The position numbers and the translations under genes are program-made. A DNA stretch of 64,000 nt, taken from Pseudomonas sp. URMO17WK12:I11. Its GTDB lineage: Bacteria > Pseudomonadota > Gammaproteobacteria > Pseudomonadales > Pseudomonadaceae. Shown here one piece after another: positions 51,201-59,777 of this stretch. The notes under the pieces are model-generated. The model saw only the letters and a list, made by a program, of their open reading frames with translations, did not search any database and was not told where the DNA came from. Position 1 is the first letter of the stretch. The number at the start of each line of letters is the position of its first letter. The stretch is taken from the NCBI RefSeq assembly GCF_007677725.1, contig NZ_VEDF01000003.1:372001-436000 (forward strand), in the 5' to 3' direction.

Positions 51201-51634
51201 CAGCTGCGGCTGCCGCCACCGCGCCGATGGTGGCGGGGGTGGCCGCTACATCAGCGATGGCAGGGGCGGGGTTTATGGAAGGCGGTTATACCGGCCACGG
51301 GCGTAAGGATGAAATCGCCGGACCGGTACACCGAGGCGAGTATGTGTTTGACGCTGAGGCAACAGCCAGAATAGGCGTGGGCAACCTTGAGGCTCTCAGT
51401 GATGGGCGGGTAGGAATGGTCGGGCGCCAGTCTTCCGTTACTGCTGGCAGTGAACAGGCGGGCAGCGCTCCGCAAATCATCATCAACTCGCCAATAAACG
51501 TGCAGGCGCAGCCGGGGGTCAGCGATGAGCAAGCTCGGCGCCAAGGTGCTGGGGTGAGGGAAGGCTTCGAAGATGTCGTGCGTGACGTGTTGTACCGGGA
51601 AACCCAGCAAGGTGGACTGCTTTGGAGGAAGTGA
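48242..51634 (+). CDS. Tape measure protein
   Basis: A 1130-aa tail length protein. The N-terminal part has the GLLIRGAFAAVAGAGLVGGI segment (about 63-84) and the tape measure N domain (SDRMQAAAGSGAEYQLVQ...), followed by long helices (rich in A, Q, K) and a hydrophobic, Ala-rich region (about 960-1010), then a C-terminal lambda-like part GGYTGHGRKDEIAGPVHRGEYVF. At 1130 aa a tail of about 160-170 nm would follow from the usual 1.5 angstrom per residue (inference). ATG 48242 has GGAGAG before it. Confidence 0.93.
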   Translation: MADQQIQGMLVQIEATTAQLRRELATADQLVARSSQGIDRNLAQVDSAFDRAGKSAQQAGLLIRGAFAAVAGAGLVGGIIKQVDAYGQMSDRMQAAAGSGAEYQLVQEHLLQTANETYRPLAEAQELYIRTAGVMRDLGYDTQKTLDITDSFSFLLVTNAASADKAGSALDAYSKALQTGKVEADGWVSIQTAMPTIVDAIATGTGKSADQIRKLGVEGKLALDDLNNGLLNTVETNRQAAAEMSTSVQDALTNIGNAISTFLGNMEESTGVVGGLSQVLLVLGDNVELVAAAMGVAGVAALTNYVAKSGLALKAALAQYRAEVQNAQAALRAAEAQRLYAQAQLQQAQATIAATSGLQRLSLVQSELIPKQAALKASTDALAIAQANLTRAATGGLLAAMGGPMGIAMLAGTAAASFLLLRDNSDSLEKKLGDLNDPLDKLVERFGKLNKATQAVALRELKGTLEDTASELSQVAGSIADRFENSLREVGAAGVDGFVGSLVPLPAEAQKALDLVREAANQAATGAVVDWKAVADQVRGIPAVTEAMAQAIETGQIKASELSAQLQNLRAKLGELTEETDRNTASTQANTAAKIGMSTAGQTYLDTLQKQLGGLQDNNDAIKIANRYIAEHADLTDTDRSAILSAATAIESQKRVNDAANKAKRKGESESEKATKKQLKDFESTEEGFQRQIQLINTTGDKQKDATEVAKLSFELQEGKLGNLSKAQQKRLLELAAELDGLNKIKKANEDALKLSAFKAAQASGTQTAVNGYTQELAGIGMGDKARDRMRADLAVRQKYVEDLKSLNEQRNTGQISAELYASQTGVLQEELNKQLFAQQMYYERVDELQANWVLGAQEAWQNYADAATNYSAIAADATSSTLGSARSEMGAFFSDMATGSKDAGDAMTDMITGFGKSVISTLADMGAQWLIYQGVQLVVGKTTQASASLALVANAQATAFQASLAAFASTAAIPIVGPALAPGAAAAAAAATAPMVAGVAATSAMAGAGFMEGGYTGHGRKDEIAGPVHRGEYVFDAEATARIGVGNLEALSDGRVGMVGRQSSVTAGSEQAGSAPQIIINSPINVQAQPGVSDEQARRQGAGVREGFEDVVRDVLYRETQQGGLLWRK

Positions 51635-51984
51635 TGACAGAGATCTTCAGCTTTGACGTTGAGGCAGAGGCTGACGGCGAAATTAAACAGAACATCTGGG
51701 AAAACAACTTCGGTGACGGTTTTGTTCAGTCGGGCGGGACTGGAATCAACAACAAATCCGATTCGTGGAGCCTATCCCATACAGGGCTGTTAGTTGATGG
51801 TGAAGAAGCTTTCGAGATCCGTAAATTTCTGGACCGCCATGAGGGATACCGGACCTTTTTCTGGACGCCGCCAGGGGGTTCTCAGGGTCGCTACAGGGCC
51901 AAAGGCTACAAGCTGAGATCACGTGGTAGTCCTGACTTGGTCACTATCACCTGGACCTTTGAGCAGAGATTCACTCCCTACTGA
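51634..51984 (+). CDS. Minor tail protein M-like
   Basis: A 116-aa protein of the lambda gpM kind: FGDGFVQSGGTGINNKSDSW and FLDRHEGYRTFFWTPP are conserved. Part of the tail tip. The ATG overlaps the tape measure stop. Confidence 0.85.
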   Translation: MTEIFSFDVEAEADGEIKQNIWENNFGDGFVQSGGTGINNKSDSWSLSHTGLLVDGEEAFEIRKFLDRHEGYRTFFWTPPGGSQGRYRAKGYKLRSRGSPDLVTITWTFEQRFTPY

Positions 51985-52010
51985 CCCCGCAATGGCGGGG
52001 TTTGGTTTTT
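51984..52010 (+). terminator. Terminator-like hairpin between gpM and gpL
   Basis: ACCCCGC/GCGGGGT with loop AATG and a T-rich tail (TTGGTTTTTT), immediately after the M-like stop. Confidence 0.6.
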
Positions 52011-52020
52011 TGAGGTGCCA

Positions 52021-52722
52021 ATGGCTTTTGAATCCGACATCCAGAAGCTCGAGCCGGGCAACCAGATTCGGCTCTACGAATTGGACGCATCCCGCTTGGG
52101 CGGTAACGTCATGCGGTTTCACGGCCATGCGCAGGAGGGTCCTATCATCTGGCAGGGCCAGCTGTACGAGCCGATTCAGATCGAGGCCAAAGGCTTCGAC
52201 ATTCGTGGCGACGGCAGGCCGGCCACGCCGACCCTGCAGGTGGCCAACGAAATCGCCGGGGTGCGCGGGGCCATCAGCGCGCTGTGCCTGGCGCTGAAGG
52301 ATATGGCCGGGGCCAGGGTCAGGGTCATTGAAACGTTCCGCCACTTCCTGGATGCCGCCAACTTTCCCGAGGGCAATCCAAACGCGGCGAACCAGGCCCG
52401 TGAGAACCTCTGGTACATCGAGCAGAAGACCGAGGAAGACCGCGAACAGGTGACCTTCCAGCTGTCGAGCCCGCTCGACCTCGGCGGGGTGCAACTGCCA
52501 GCTCAGCAGATCACCAAGCTCTGCCGATGGGCGTGCCGTGGCGGCTACCGGGGCGAGGCCTGCGCATATACCGGTGCCGCGATGTTCACCAAGCAGAACG
52601 AGCCGACCGACAACCCAGCGCTCGATCGCTGCGCCGGTCGCTGGAGCAGCTGCAAGCTGCGTGGCAATACCCGCCGTTTCGGCGGCTCCATGGGCGCGAG
52701 CCTGATCGCCAGTTCGAGGTAA
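52021..52722 (+). CDS. Minor tail protein L-like (Fe-S)
   Basis: A 233-aa protein like lambda gpL. The N-terminal part (about 1-150) is the Phage_tail_L domain, and the C-terminal region has cysteines in CRWACRGGYRGEACAY and DRCAGRWSSCKLR, which in gpL bind a [4Fe-4S] cluster. It connects the tip to the tape measure and J. GAGGTGCCAATG: a GTG at 52015 is less likely than ATG 52021. Confidence 0.88.
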   Translation: MAFESDIQKLEPGNQIRLYELDASRLGGNVMRFHGHAQEGPIIWQGQLYEPIQIEAKGFDIRGDGRPATPTLQVANEIAGVRGAISALCLALKDMAGARVRVIETFRHFLDAANFPEGNPNAANQARENLWYIEQKTEEDREQVTFQLSSPLDLGGVQLPAQQITKLCRWACRGGYRGEACAYTGAAMFTKQNEPTDNPALDRCAGRWSSCKLRGNTRRFGGSMGASLIASSR

Positions 52723-52725
52723 TTC

Positions 52726-53508
52726 ATGCGCATCAATAAACAGCTGCAGGCCGCTATCCGCGAGCATGCGGAACGCGCGCACCCGGCAGAAGCTTGCGGC
52801 GTGCTGATCAAGACCGACGCCGGCCGTGAGTATGTGCCCTGCCGCAACCTGGCCCGCACACCCCGCGACCAGTTCACTCTGCACCATAAGGACTTGGCCA
52901 GCGCCGAGGATCGTGGCGAGTTGCTGGCGATCATCCATAGTCATCCTGATGCCACCCCGCGCCCCAGCATGGCCGACCGTGTTAGCTGTGAGCTGCACGA
53001 ACTACCCTGGGGGATCGTTGCTTGGCCTGGCGGGGATATGGAGTGGTTCACGCCGTCAGGCTACGTGGCGCCGCTCCTGGGCCGAGATTTTGCACACGGC
53101 CTGCTCGATTGCTGGGGCGCCTGCCGCGACTGGTATGCGCGCGAGGCAGGGCTGACGCTGCCCAACTTTGAGCGGCGCGACCTGTGGTGGGAGGAGGCCG
53201 AAGGCCCGAGCCTGTACGAGGACAACTTCGAGGGCGCGGGCTTTTACCAGGTCAACGAGCCCCAGCGCGGCGACATGCTGGTGTTCATGGTGCCATCGCC
53301 GGGGAGACCCTGCTTCCACCCGAACCATGCCGCGATCTATCTCGGCAGTGAGCCGGCGCTGACCAGCGAAGACGCGCCCTCGCTCGGCGGTGCCGGACCG
53401 TTCATCTACCACCACATGGCCGGTCGGGCATCGACGCGTGAGGTGTACGGTTGGTCGATGGCCAATCGCTGCCGTCTGATCCTGCGGCACAAGGACTATC
53501 AGCCATGA
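52726..53508 (+). CDS. Tail tip peptidase K-like (JAB plus NlpC/P60)
   Basis: A 260-aa protein like lambda gpK. The N-terminal JAB/MPN part has IIHSHPDATPRPSMADRVSC (His-x-His and Asp of the metal site, about 66-85); the C-terminal NlpC/P60 part has LDCWGACRDWYA (Cys about 128) and HPNHAAIYLG (His about 200). It probably cuts peptidoglycan during tail entry or matures the tip. Overlaps the next gene by 4 bases. Confidence 0.9.
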   Translation: MRINKQLQAAIREHAERAHPAEACGVLIKTDAGREYVPCRNLARTPRDQFTLHHKDLASAEDRGELLAIIHSHPDATPRPSMADRVSCELHELPWGIVAWPGGDMEWFTPSGYVAPLLGRDFAHGLLDCWGACRDWYAREAGLTLPNFERRDLWWEEAEGPSLYEDNFEGAGFYQVNEPQRGDMLVFMVPSPGRPCFHPNHAAIYLGSEPALTSEDAPSLGGAGPFIYHHMAGRASTREVYGWSMANRCRLILRHKDYQP

Positions 53509-54089
53509 AGCGCACCGTGAAGCTCTACGGCGTGCTGCGCAAGCACTTCGGGCGCGAGTACGTGCTCGAAGTGAGCTGCGCGCGCGAGGCGGTCCAGGCG
53601 CTCTGCGAAATGGTGCCGGGGTTCGAGAGGTTCCTGGCCACTGGCGAGGAGCGCGGCCTGGTGTTCACGGTCTTCTCAGGCCGGCGCAACCTTGCGCCCG
53701 AGGAGTTCGACCTGAAAGGCGCAGACGCGGAGGAGATCCGTATCGCTCCAATCATCCAGGGCAGCAAACAGGGCGGCATATTCCAGGTGGTGCTGGGCGT
53801 CGCGCTGATCGTTGGCGGGATCTTCAACGGCGGCTTGTCCACCGGCCTAGGCCTGGCGCTCATCGCTGGCGGCGGCGCCTTGGCGGTAGGCGGGGTCGTG
53901 CAAGCGCTGGCGCCCACTGCGAAGACGGGCAGCATCGACCGCAACGAAGACGGCAACAACCCCAGCTACGGGTTCGGCAGCGCGGTGACCACCATCGCCC
54001 AAGGCAACCCCTATCCGCTGCTGTATGGCGAGCGAGAGATTGGGGGCGCCGTCGAGTCAGGCAGCATTCGCACACAAGACCAGCTCTAG
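53505..54089 (+). CDS. Tail assembly protein I-like
   Basis: A 194-aa protein like lambda gpI: an ubiquitin-like start (KRTVKLYGVLRKHFGREYVLEV) and a long Gly/Ala-rich hydrophobic middle (VVLGVALIVGGIFNGGLSTGLGLALIAGGGALAVGG). Needed for J assembly in lambda. The ATG overlaps the K stop. Confidence 0.85.
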   Translation: MKRTVKLYGVLRKHFGREYVLEVSCAREAVQALCEMVPGFERFLATGEERGLVFTVFSGRRNLAPEEFDLKGADAEEIRIAPIIQGSKQGGIFQVVLGVALIVGGIFNGGLSTGLGLALIAGGGALAVGGVVQALAPTAKTGSIDRNEDGNNPSYGFGSAVTTIAQGNPYPLLYGEREIGGAVESGSIRTQDQL

Positions 54090-54105
54090 CAGCTGGCGCA
54101 CACAG

Positions 54106-54126
54106 GCCCGCTTCGGCGGGCTTTTT
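54106..54126 (+). terminator. Terminator-like hairpin before gene J
   Basis: GCCCGC/GCGGGC with loop TTCG and five T after it. It stands 17 bases past the I-like stop and 18 bases before J, so J may be expressed less than the genes before it. Confidence 0.65.
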
Positions 54127-54143
54127 AGTATCTGGAGGATTGG

Positions 54144-57100
54144 ATGGGCCAAGCACTGAAGGCGACTCGACGCAAGCCAGGCATGCGCCGCGCCGTGGTT
54201 GGCGCCAAGGGCGGTGCCAAGAAGCAGAAACAGCCCAGTATCGCCTCGAACAGCGTCCCGTCAATTGCCACTGCGCAGATGGTGTACCTGTGGAGCTGGG
54301 GTCCGATCGTTGGCCCGGTGAACGGGCTGCGCTCGGTCAAGCTGGACGGCACCCCGATCATGGCCGAGGACGGGACGCTCAACTATCCAGGGGTCAAGTG
54401 GCAGTTCCGCTCGGGTGAGCTGCACCAGGAGCGTCTCGAAGGCGTCACAGAATCAAGCAACGAGATCCAGGTCGGCCAAGAGCTGCGCAGCACCACGCCT
54501 TGGGTCTACAGCATCAACAACGCAATGATCGATGCCGCCCGCCTGCGCTTCTCTTGGCCCCAGCTTCAATCGCAGGACAGCAACGGCAATATCGATGGTG
54601 TGACCATCGCTTATGCAGTGGACGTATCGACCGACGGCGGCCCATATCAGGAGGTGCTCAACGGGAGCGTCAGCCGCAAGAACGTAACCAAGTACGAGCG
54701 CTCGCACCGCATTGAGCTTCCGGACGGAAACCGCTGGACGCTGCGCGCCCGTCGCATCACGCCCAATGCCAACAACTCGATGATCCAGGATGCGATGGTG
54801 GTTGAAGCCATCGCCGAGGTGGTGGACAGCGACCAGGAATATCCACTGACAGCGGTGGGCTGCCTCGAGTACGACGCCCAGCAGTTTGGCGGAGACATCG
54901 CCAAGGTAGCCGTGCTGATGCGCGGCCGCATTGTGCAAGTGCCGATGAACTACGACCCTGATACGCGCACCTACGCCACTGGCGGCGCCGGCACCACGAA
55001 TGGGGTGTGGGACGGGACATTCAAAGAGGCCTACACCAATAACCCTGCCTGGATCTTCTACGACCTGGTGCTGCACCCGTACTACGGCTTGGGCGATCGC
55101 ATCGACGCCAGCATGGTCAATCGCTGGTCGCTTTACCGGATCGCGCAATATTGCGACCAGATGGTGCCGAACGGGCAGGGTGGCCAGGAGCCGCGCTTCA
55201 CCTGCAACCTGTACCTGCAGAAGCAGGCCGATGCGTGGGCGGTGCTGCAAGACCTCGCCGCTATCTTCCATGGCCTGGCCTACTGGGACGGCAACCAGAT
55301 CACGGTGAATGCGGATATGCCGCAGGACCCGACCTACACCTACACGCTCTCGCAGATCCTGGGCGATGGCATGGTGAAGTACACCGGCAGCAAGCTGCGT
55401 GATCGGCACAGTCAGGCAATGGTCTCGTTCGACAATCCCGACCAGGGCTTCGAAACCGACAAGGAACCGGTGTTCGACGACGACGCTATCGCCGAGTACG
55501 GCGTGCGCGAGCTGTCCGTCGAGGCATTGGGGTGCACGTCCCGCAGCCAGGCCCAGCGCGCTGGCAACTGGGCGCTGATGAGCGAGCAGCTGCAGATCCG
55601 CGGCGCCACGATCAATGTCGGCCTCGACGGCTACATTCCCAAGCCTGGCAAGGTGATCGCCTTGTCCGATCCACTGCTGGCGGGTCGTGGCAACGGCGGG
55701 CGAATCGCGGCAGCGGCAGGCCGTGTTGTGACGCTGGACCGTGACACCGAGGTGCCCGCCGGCGCGCGCCTGCTGGTCAACCTGCCAAGCGGCAAGACGG
55801 AGGCTCGCCAAGTCCGCTCGGTTGATGGTCGCCGCATCACCGTCATGGCCGATTTCAGCGAAACTCCGGAGCCAGAAGGCGCCTGGGCCATTGATTACGA
55901 TGATCTGAAGCTGATGCAGTTCTACGTCCGGAACGTCACCCGGCCGGAGTGGACACGCTTTCAGATGGACCTGATTCAGCACGAGCCGAGCAAGTTCGAT
56001 GCGATCGACTTCGGCACAATGATCGACGATCGCCCGATCAGCGTTCTCCCACCAGGTGTGCAGGACGCTCCTGCGCGCGTGTTGATCAGCAGCAATTCGG
56101 CGGTATCGCAGGGCATCGCGGTTACCACGATGACCATCGGCTGGGACGCGGCGCCTGGCGCGGTCGCCTATGACGTTGAGTGGCGCTGGGGTGCGCGTGA
56201 CTGGGTGAAGGTGCCGCGCACTGGTGAACTCGCCATCGACGTGCCTGGCGTCTACGCCGGGCAGTACTTGGCGCGAGTTCGCGCGGTGAGCGCCATTGGC
56301 GTCTCGTCGATTCCAACCACCTCAGTACTGACCAACGTTGCTGGCAAGATCACACCGCCGCCTGCGGTCACGTACTTGAGGGCAACTCCACTGGTCTACG
56401 GTACCGACCTGGCCTGGGGTTTCCCACCTGGCGCAGAAGACACCCAGCGCACGGAAATCTGGCAGAGCGCAACCACCAGCCGCGACCAAGCGATAAAGCT
56501 CGGCGACTTCGCTTACCCCCAGGCCGAGCACCAGATTCATGGCCTGGCGGCTGGCGTCGAGTTCTTCTACTGGGCGCGTCTGATCGACCGCTCCGGCAAT
56601 GTCGGTCCGTGGTACCCGGAGGGCGCAGGCGTGCAAGGCCGCTCAAGCTCAGACCAGACCGAGTACGAGGAGTACTACCGCGACAAAATCGGCAGCGGTG
56701 CGCTCTATCCCGAGCTTCGTGAAGAGATCGAGCTCATTTCGGGCGATGGTCCGGGCTCGGTCAACGCACGCATTGGCGAGCTGCGAGACGAGATTGGCGA
56801 CCTGTCGGACTCCATGCCTTACGACCCGAGCGCGACGTATACCGCTGATCAAGGTGTGCTCGGCAGTGACGGCAAGCTGTATCAGGCCAAAGGTGATGTG
56901 CCAGTCAACACGCCCCCGCCAAACTCATTGTATTGGGAGGACATAGGGCAGGCGGTGCGCACTGCCAACGGCTTGGCCGCGCAAGTCAGCAGAAACCGGA
57001 CTGATATCGAAGAGCAGGATGGCCGCATCACTGCGACGGCCGAAAGACTTGAGTCTGTGCAGGCTAAGGTCAATGACCCGGTCACAGGGACAGAGGCCAC

Positions 57101-58007
57101 GGCCCAGGGCCTGAGCCAGATGAAGGGCACGGTCGAAACCATTGATGGCCAGGTCAAGGCGAATGCCGAGAAGATCGACGGTGTCTTTGCCCAGGTCAAC
57201 CCACCGATGGCCGGCAGCGAGGAGGACTTTGCCGGTTCTGAGCTGACCTTCGTGGGTGCATGGTCTGAGCAGTCTGCTCGCATCGAGGGTGACGTTGCGC
57301 AGGCCAAGCGCACAGATCGTGTTGAGGTACGCCAAGGTGAGACGAGCGCGCTTGTGCAGCAGGTCAGTGAGTCTGTCGTCAGTCTGAGCAGCTCGACGGC
57401 AACACAGTTCAGCCAGGTTCAGGCCCAGCAAGGCCAGACCAATGCACTTGTGCGGCAGGTCAGCGAATCCGTTGTCGACCTGCAGCAGTCTACCGCGACC
57501 CAGTTCAGCCAAGTGCAGGCCAAGCAAGGGGAGAACACGGCCGCTATCCAGCGTAATGACCAGGCCATCGCAGATGCAAACGGACGCGTGTCGGCGATCT
57601 CCTCATGGAAAACAGAGACAAACGTCGCTGGCAAGAAGGTGGCTACTGGAATCATCCAGGGAAGCGATGGCAGCGTTGGTGAAATTCTGCTGTCCGCTGA
57701 GCGCGTTGCAATCATCAACGGGCTAAATGGACCGCAAGCCAACTTGTTTGTCTTTGAGAACGGCCAACTCTTCGTGAATACCGCGCTGATCAACAAAGCA
57801 TTCATTCAAGAATTGATACTTGGCATGACGCTTCGCTCACAGGCGGTAGATTCTTTTGGGCGTCCTTTGATTGAGTTGAACATGGTGAACGGCACGTTTG
57901 CATTGCGCGGGCAAAATGCTGAGGGCACGACAGAAATCAAAAACGGTCAGGTCAACACTTTCTACACCAACGGCAATCCAGCAACGATGATGGGGGTCGG
58001 AATCTAG
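54144..58007 (+). CDS. Host specificity protein J (tail tip / central fibre)
   Basis: A 1287-aa J-type protein, which forms the tip and contacts the host receptor. In order: conserved N-terminal J region (YLWSWGPIVGPVNGLRSVKLDG at about 50-71), the long core (about 100-640), fibronectin III-like parts (about 660-860; YDVEWRWGARDWVKV), a coiled region (about 940-1150) with near-tandem units (ALVQQVSESVVSL...ALVRQVSESVVDL), and a C-terminal DUF1983-like part (NLFVFENGQLFVN...). The end is where receptor specificity usually lies. GGAG precedes ATG 54144. A 509-aa reverse frame is a shadow. Confidence 0.93.
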   Translation: MGQALKATRRKPGMRRAVVGAKGGAKKQKQPSIASNSVPSIATAQMVYLWSWGPIVGPVNGLRSVKLDGTPIMAEDGTLNYPGVKWQFRSGELHQERLEGVTESSNEIQVGQELRSTTPWVYSINNAMIDAARLRFSWPQLQSQDSNGNIDGVTIAYAVDVSTDGGPYQEVLNGSVSRKNVTKYERSHRIELPDGNRWTLRARRITPNANNSMIQDAMVVEAIAEVVDSDQEYPLTAVGCLEYDAQQFGGDIAKVAVLMRGRIVQVPMNYDPDTRTYATGGAGTTNGVWDGTFKEAYTNNPAWIFYDLVLHPYYGLGDRIDASMVNRWSLYRIAQYCDQMVPNGQGGQEPRFTCNLYLQKQADAWAVLQDLAAIFHGLAYWDGNQITVNADMPQDPTYTYTLSQILGDGMVKYTGSKLRDRHSQAMVSFDNPDQGFETDKEPVFDDDAIAEYGVRELSVEALGCTSRSQAQRAGNWALMSEQLQIRGATINVGLDGYIPKPGKVIALSDPLLAGRGNGGRIAAAAGRVVTLDRDTEVPAGARLLVNLPSGKTEARQVRSVDGRRITVMADFSETPEPEGAWAIDYDDLKLMQFYVRNVTRPEWTRFQMDLIQHEPSKFDAIDFGTMIDDRPISVLPPGVQDAPARVLISSNSAVSQGIAVTTMTIGWDAAPGAVAYDVEWRWGARDWVKVPRTGELAIDVPGVYAGQYLARVRAVSAIGVSSIPTTSVLTNVAGKITPPPAVTYLRATPLVYGTDLAWGFPPGAEDTQRTEIWQSATTSRDQAIKLGDFAYPQAEHQIHGLAAGVEFFYWARLIDRSGNVGPWYPEGAGVQGRSSSDQTEYEEYYRDKIGSGALYPELREEIELISGDGPGSVNARIGELRDEIGDLSDSMPYDPSATYTADQGVLGSDGKLYQAKGDVPVNTPPPNSLYWEDIGQAVRTANGLAAQVSRNRTDIEEQDGRITATAERLESVQAKVNDPVTGTEATAQGLSQMKGTVETIDGQVKANAEKIDGVFAQVNPPMAGSEEDFAGSELTFVGAWSEQSARIEGDVAQAKRTDRVEVRQGETSALVQQVSESVVSLSSSTATQFSQVQAQQGQTNALVRQVSESVVDLQQSTATQFSQVQAKQGENTAAIQRNDQAIADANGRVSAISSWKTETNVAGKKVATGIIQGSDGSVGEILLSAERVAIINGLNGPQANLFVFENGQLFVNTALINKAFIQELILGMTLRSQAVDSFGRPLIELNMVNGTFALRGQNAEGTTEIKNGQVNTFYTNGNPATMMGVGI

Positions 58008-58309
58008 TGGCTACAGGATTTAAATCGTTCTTGATGAACGGAGTAGTTCTAGTACAGATGACGCAGCCTATCAGCCAGATGCTTGGATATGTTGACACTA
58101 ATGCTGCCAACGGTAGCGTCATAATTCCTGCTGCGCCCGCTGGTAAGACGCTCTTTTTTGCAGTCGTGGAACTCAGTCAGCAGGATAGATACTTGGGTAA
58201 GCGCCCAGCTGTGAGCCTGAACGGTACTACGCTAACGTGGCAGTATTCCTATCAGGCCGGCTGGGGGTTTTACTCTCTAAACTGCCGCATTCATTACGGT
58301 TATCGATAG
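58007..58309 (+). CDS. Small tail-tip protein after J
   Basis: A 100-aa protein that starts with GTG overlapping the J stop by one base. Beta-rich: FKSFLMNGVVLVQMTQ, SVIIPAAPAGKTLFFAVVE. The region is less GC-rich than the genes before it, as is often so in exchangeable receptor-binding modules. Function unknown. Confidence 0.65.
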   Translation: MATGFKSFLMNGVVLVQMTQPISQMLGYVDTNAANGSVIIPAAPAGKTLFFAVVELSQQDRYLGKRPAVSLNGTTLTWQYSYQAGWGFYSLNCRIHYGYR

Positions 58310-58317
58310 GGTGGAAA

Positions 58318-59187
58318 ATGTCAGCCAGATTCGTAGCCTTAAGAGAGGATACAAGTCAACTATTTGATACGCGCTATATCGCGTATGGGCTCAGGAAGAG
58401 CGGGTATTTACAGCAGGTAGGAAGCTGGCCCAGGCTGTATCTGCGGTCCATTCAGCTTGACCCATCAAACCCTTCCAACTACTCGGAAACCAGCCAGACC
58501 GACATCCTCTTTGGCTTCGCAGTCGAAGGCGCGGTCGCACCAATCGTCTTCATCAACGGGAGCGGCATTTCGTGCGGATCGTCAAAAGTCGGAAATATCA
58601 CAACCTTCTTTTTCATGCTTGCTTCCGCGAGCACGAAGTTTTACTACTTTGACACCATGCGGGATTCGGGGCCTATCAATGGGCTTAAGTGTTGGAATGA
58701 AGCAAACGTCCTGACCTTCAACTCCAGTCAGGTGCCCTTGAATATCATCGCCAACGTGGCTGCTCCTCCTCCGGGGAATCCCTTAGCAAGCGGTTACGGC
58801 GTGGTTTATCAGGGGGGTAGCAATAGTTGGGACAGGCCATCAGGGGTAAGTGGGTATTACGTCAGTTGGACTTCGCGAGTATTCATGCCCATCGGTGCTG
58901 GCGAATTTGCAGCGAGTATCATTTACAGCAGGACAATGGGACAGGGAAAGAGAGAAAGATCGCCAAGTCCTGACCCAGGCCTAAGTCCTGCGATAGTGAA
59001 TTTGATGGCCTGCATGGATGGATGCTTCGGGTCCTCTGGCGGTATCACGTTCGTAGCTGCCGATGCGGCACGCACGACCATGTATCAATCAAATGCTTAT
59101 GTAAACACTTACTTCGATATTCCTGCTGGCGTTCTACCTAACGCCTTGGTTATCAGATCGAGCGACTATCCTTTCCCTTATAACTGA
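58318..59187 (+). CDS. Putative receptor-binding or tail-tip protein
   Basis: A 289-aa protein, rich in S, G, Y and N, with no domain I can name; GGTGGAAA precedes ATG 58318. Together with the gene before it, it has a lower GC content and different codon use from J, which suggests recent exchange. Position between J and the fibre suggests a part in host recognition, but this is only from context. Confidence 0.6.
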   Translation: MSARFVALREDTSQLFDTRYIAYGLRKSGYLQQVGSWPRLYLRSIQLDPSNPSNYSETSQTDILFGFAVEGAVAPIVFINGSGISCGSSKVGNITTFFFMLASASTKFYYFDTMRDSGPINGLKCWNEANVLTFNSSQVPLNIIANVAAPPPGNPLASGYGVVYQGGSNSWDRPSGVSGYYVSWTSRVFMPIGAGEFAASIIYSRTMGQGKRERSPSPDPGLSPAIVNLMACMDGCFGSSGGITFVAADAARTTMYQSNAYVNTYFDIPAGVLPNALVIRSSDYPFPYN

Positions 59188-59195
59188 GTGCAAAA

Positions 59196-59777
59196 ATGAC
59201 GAGACAAGTAATCAACCTCGGCGCTCCTATCACCGGTCAAGGCGGAGACAGTCCGCGCAGCGCCAATGTGAAGATTGCGGCGAACTTCGATGAAGTCTAT
59301 GACGCTTTGGGGGCGACCGGATCACCCCAGACGCTGCCTGCCGCTTTACCTGTGGCCAAGGGCGGTACAGGTGGAACCACGCCTGCAGCTGCTCGCGCTG
59401 GCCTGGAGCTTGGCAACGCGGCCACGCGCACTGTCGGGGTGGGCGCGGGCCAAGTGCTCACTGTGCCCGCGCTTGGGCTTGGGTCGCGCGAGGCGGTCAG
59501 TGATTCCTCGATCATGCCGGACATGAACCGCCTTGAAACAAGTTTCGGCGTCATCGCCGATGCCACGCAGTATCGCCCGATCCCCTACGGTGTGTGTATG
59601 AACCTGGCATTCCCCGGCAACCCAGGCACGTACCTTGGCGCACAGCTTTACATGAGCACCTCACCTGGTGGCGTCATCGGATTCCGCTCCGGGGATTACT
59701 CGGCGGTCGGTTTCAACATCATCTACCACACCGGCAACACCACCCGCGCCGCTGACGGCACCTTGAAGGCCATATGA
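59196..59777 (+). CDS. Tail fibre protein
   Basis: A 193-aa short fibre. ALPVAKGGTGGTTPAAARAGLELGNA-type sequence (about 50-75) is the typical repeat at the foot of phage tail fibres, and the end NIIYHTGNTTR... is the usual fibre tip start. It is short, so it may be a reduced side fibre. Overlaps the chaperone gene by 4 bases. Confidence 0.78.
   Translation: MTRQVINLGAPITGQGGDSPRSANVKIAANFDEVYDALGATGSPQTLPAALPVAKGGTGGTTPAAARAGLELGNAATRTVGVGAGQVLTVPALGLGSREAVSDSSIMPDMNRLETSFGVIADATQYRPIPYGVCMNLAFPGNPGTYLGAQLYMSTSPGGVIGFRSGDYSAVGFNIIYHTGNTTRAADGTLKAI

Noticed and set aside
48242..54089. A myovirus tail
   Set aside because: No sheath, tube-initiator or gpJ/W-type baseplate wedge was seen; the M-L-K-I-J order is that of siphoviruses.
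54453..55982. A 509-codon minus-strand frame inside J
   Set aside because: J is certain by its motifs; the reverse product is rich in His, Arg and Ala without a domain.
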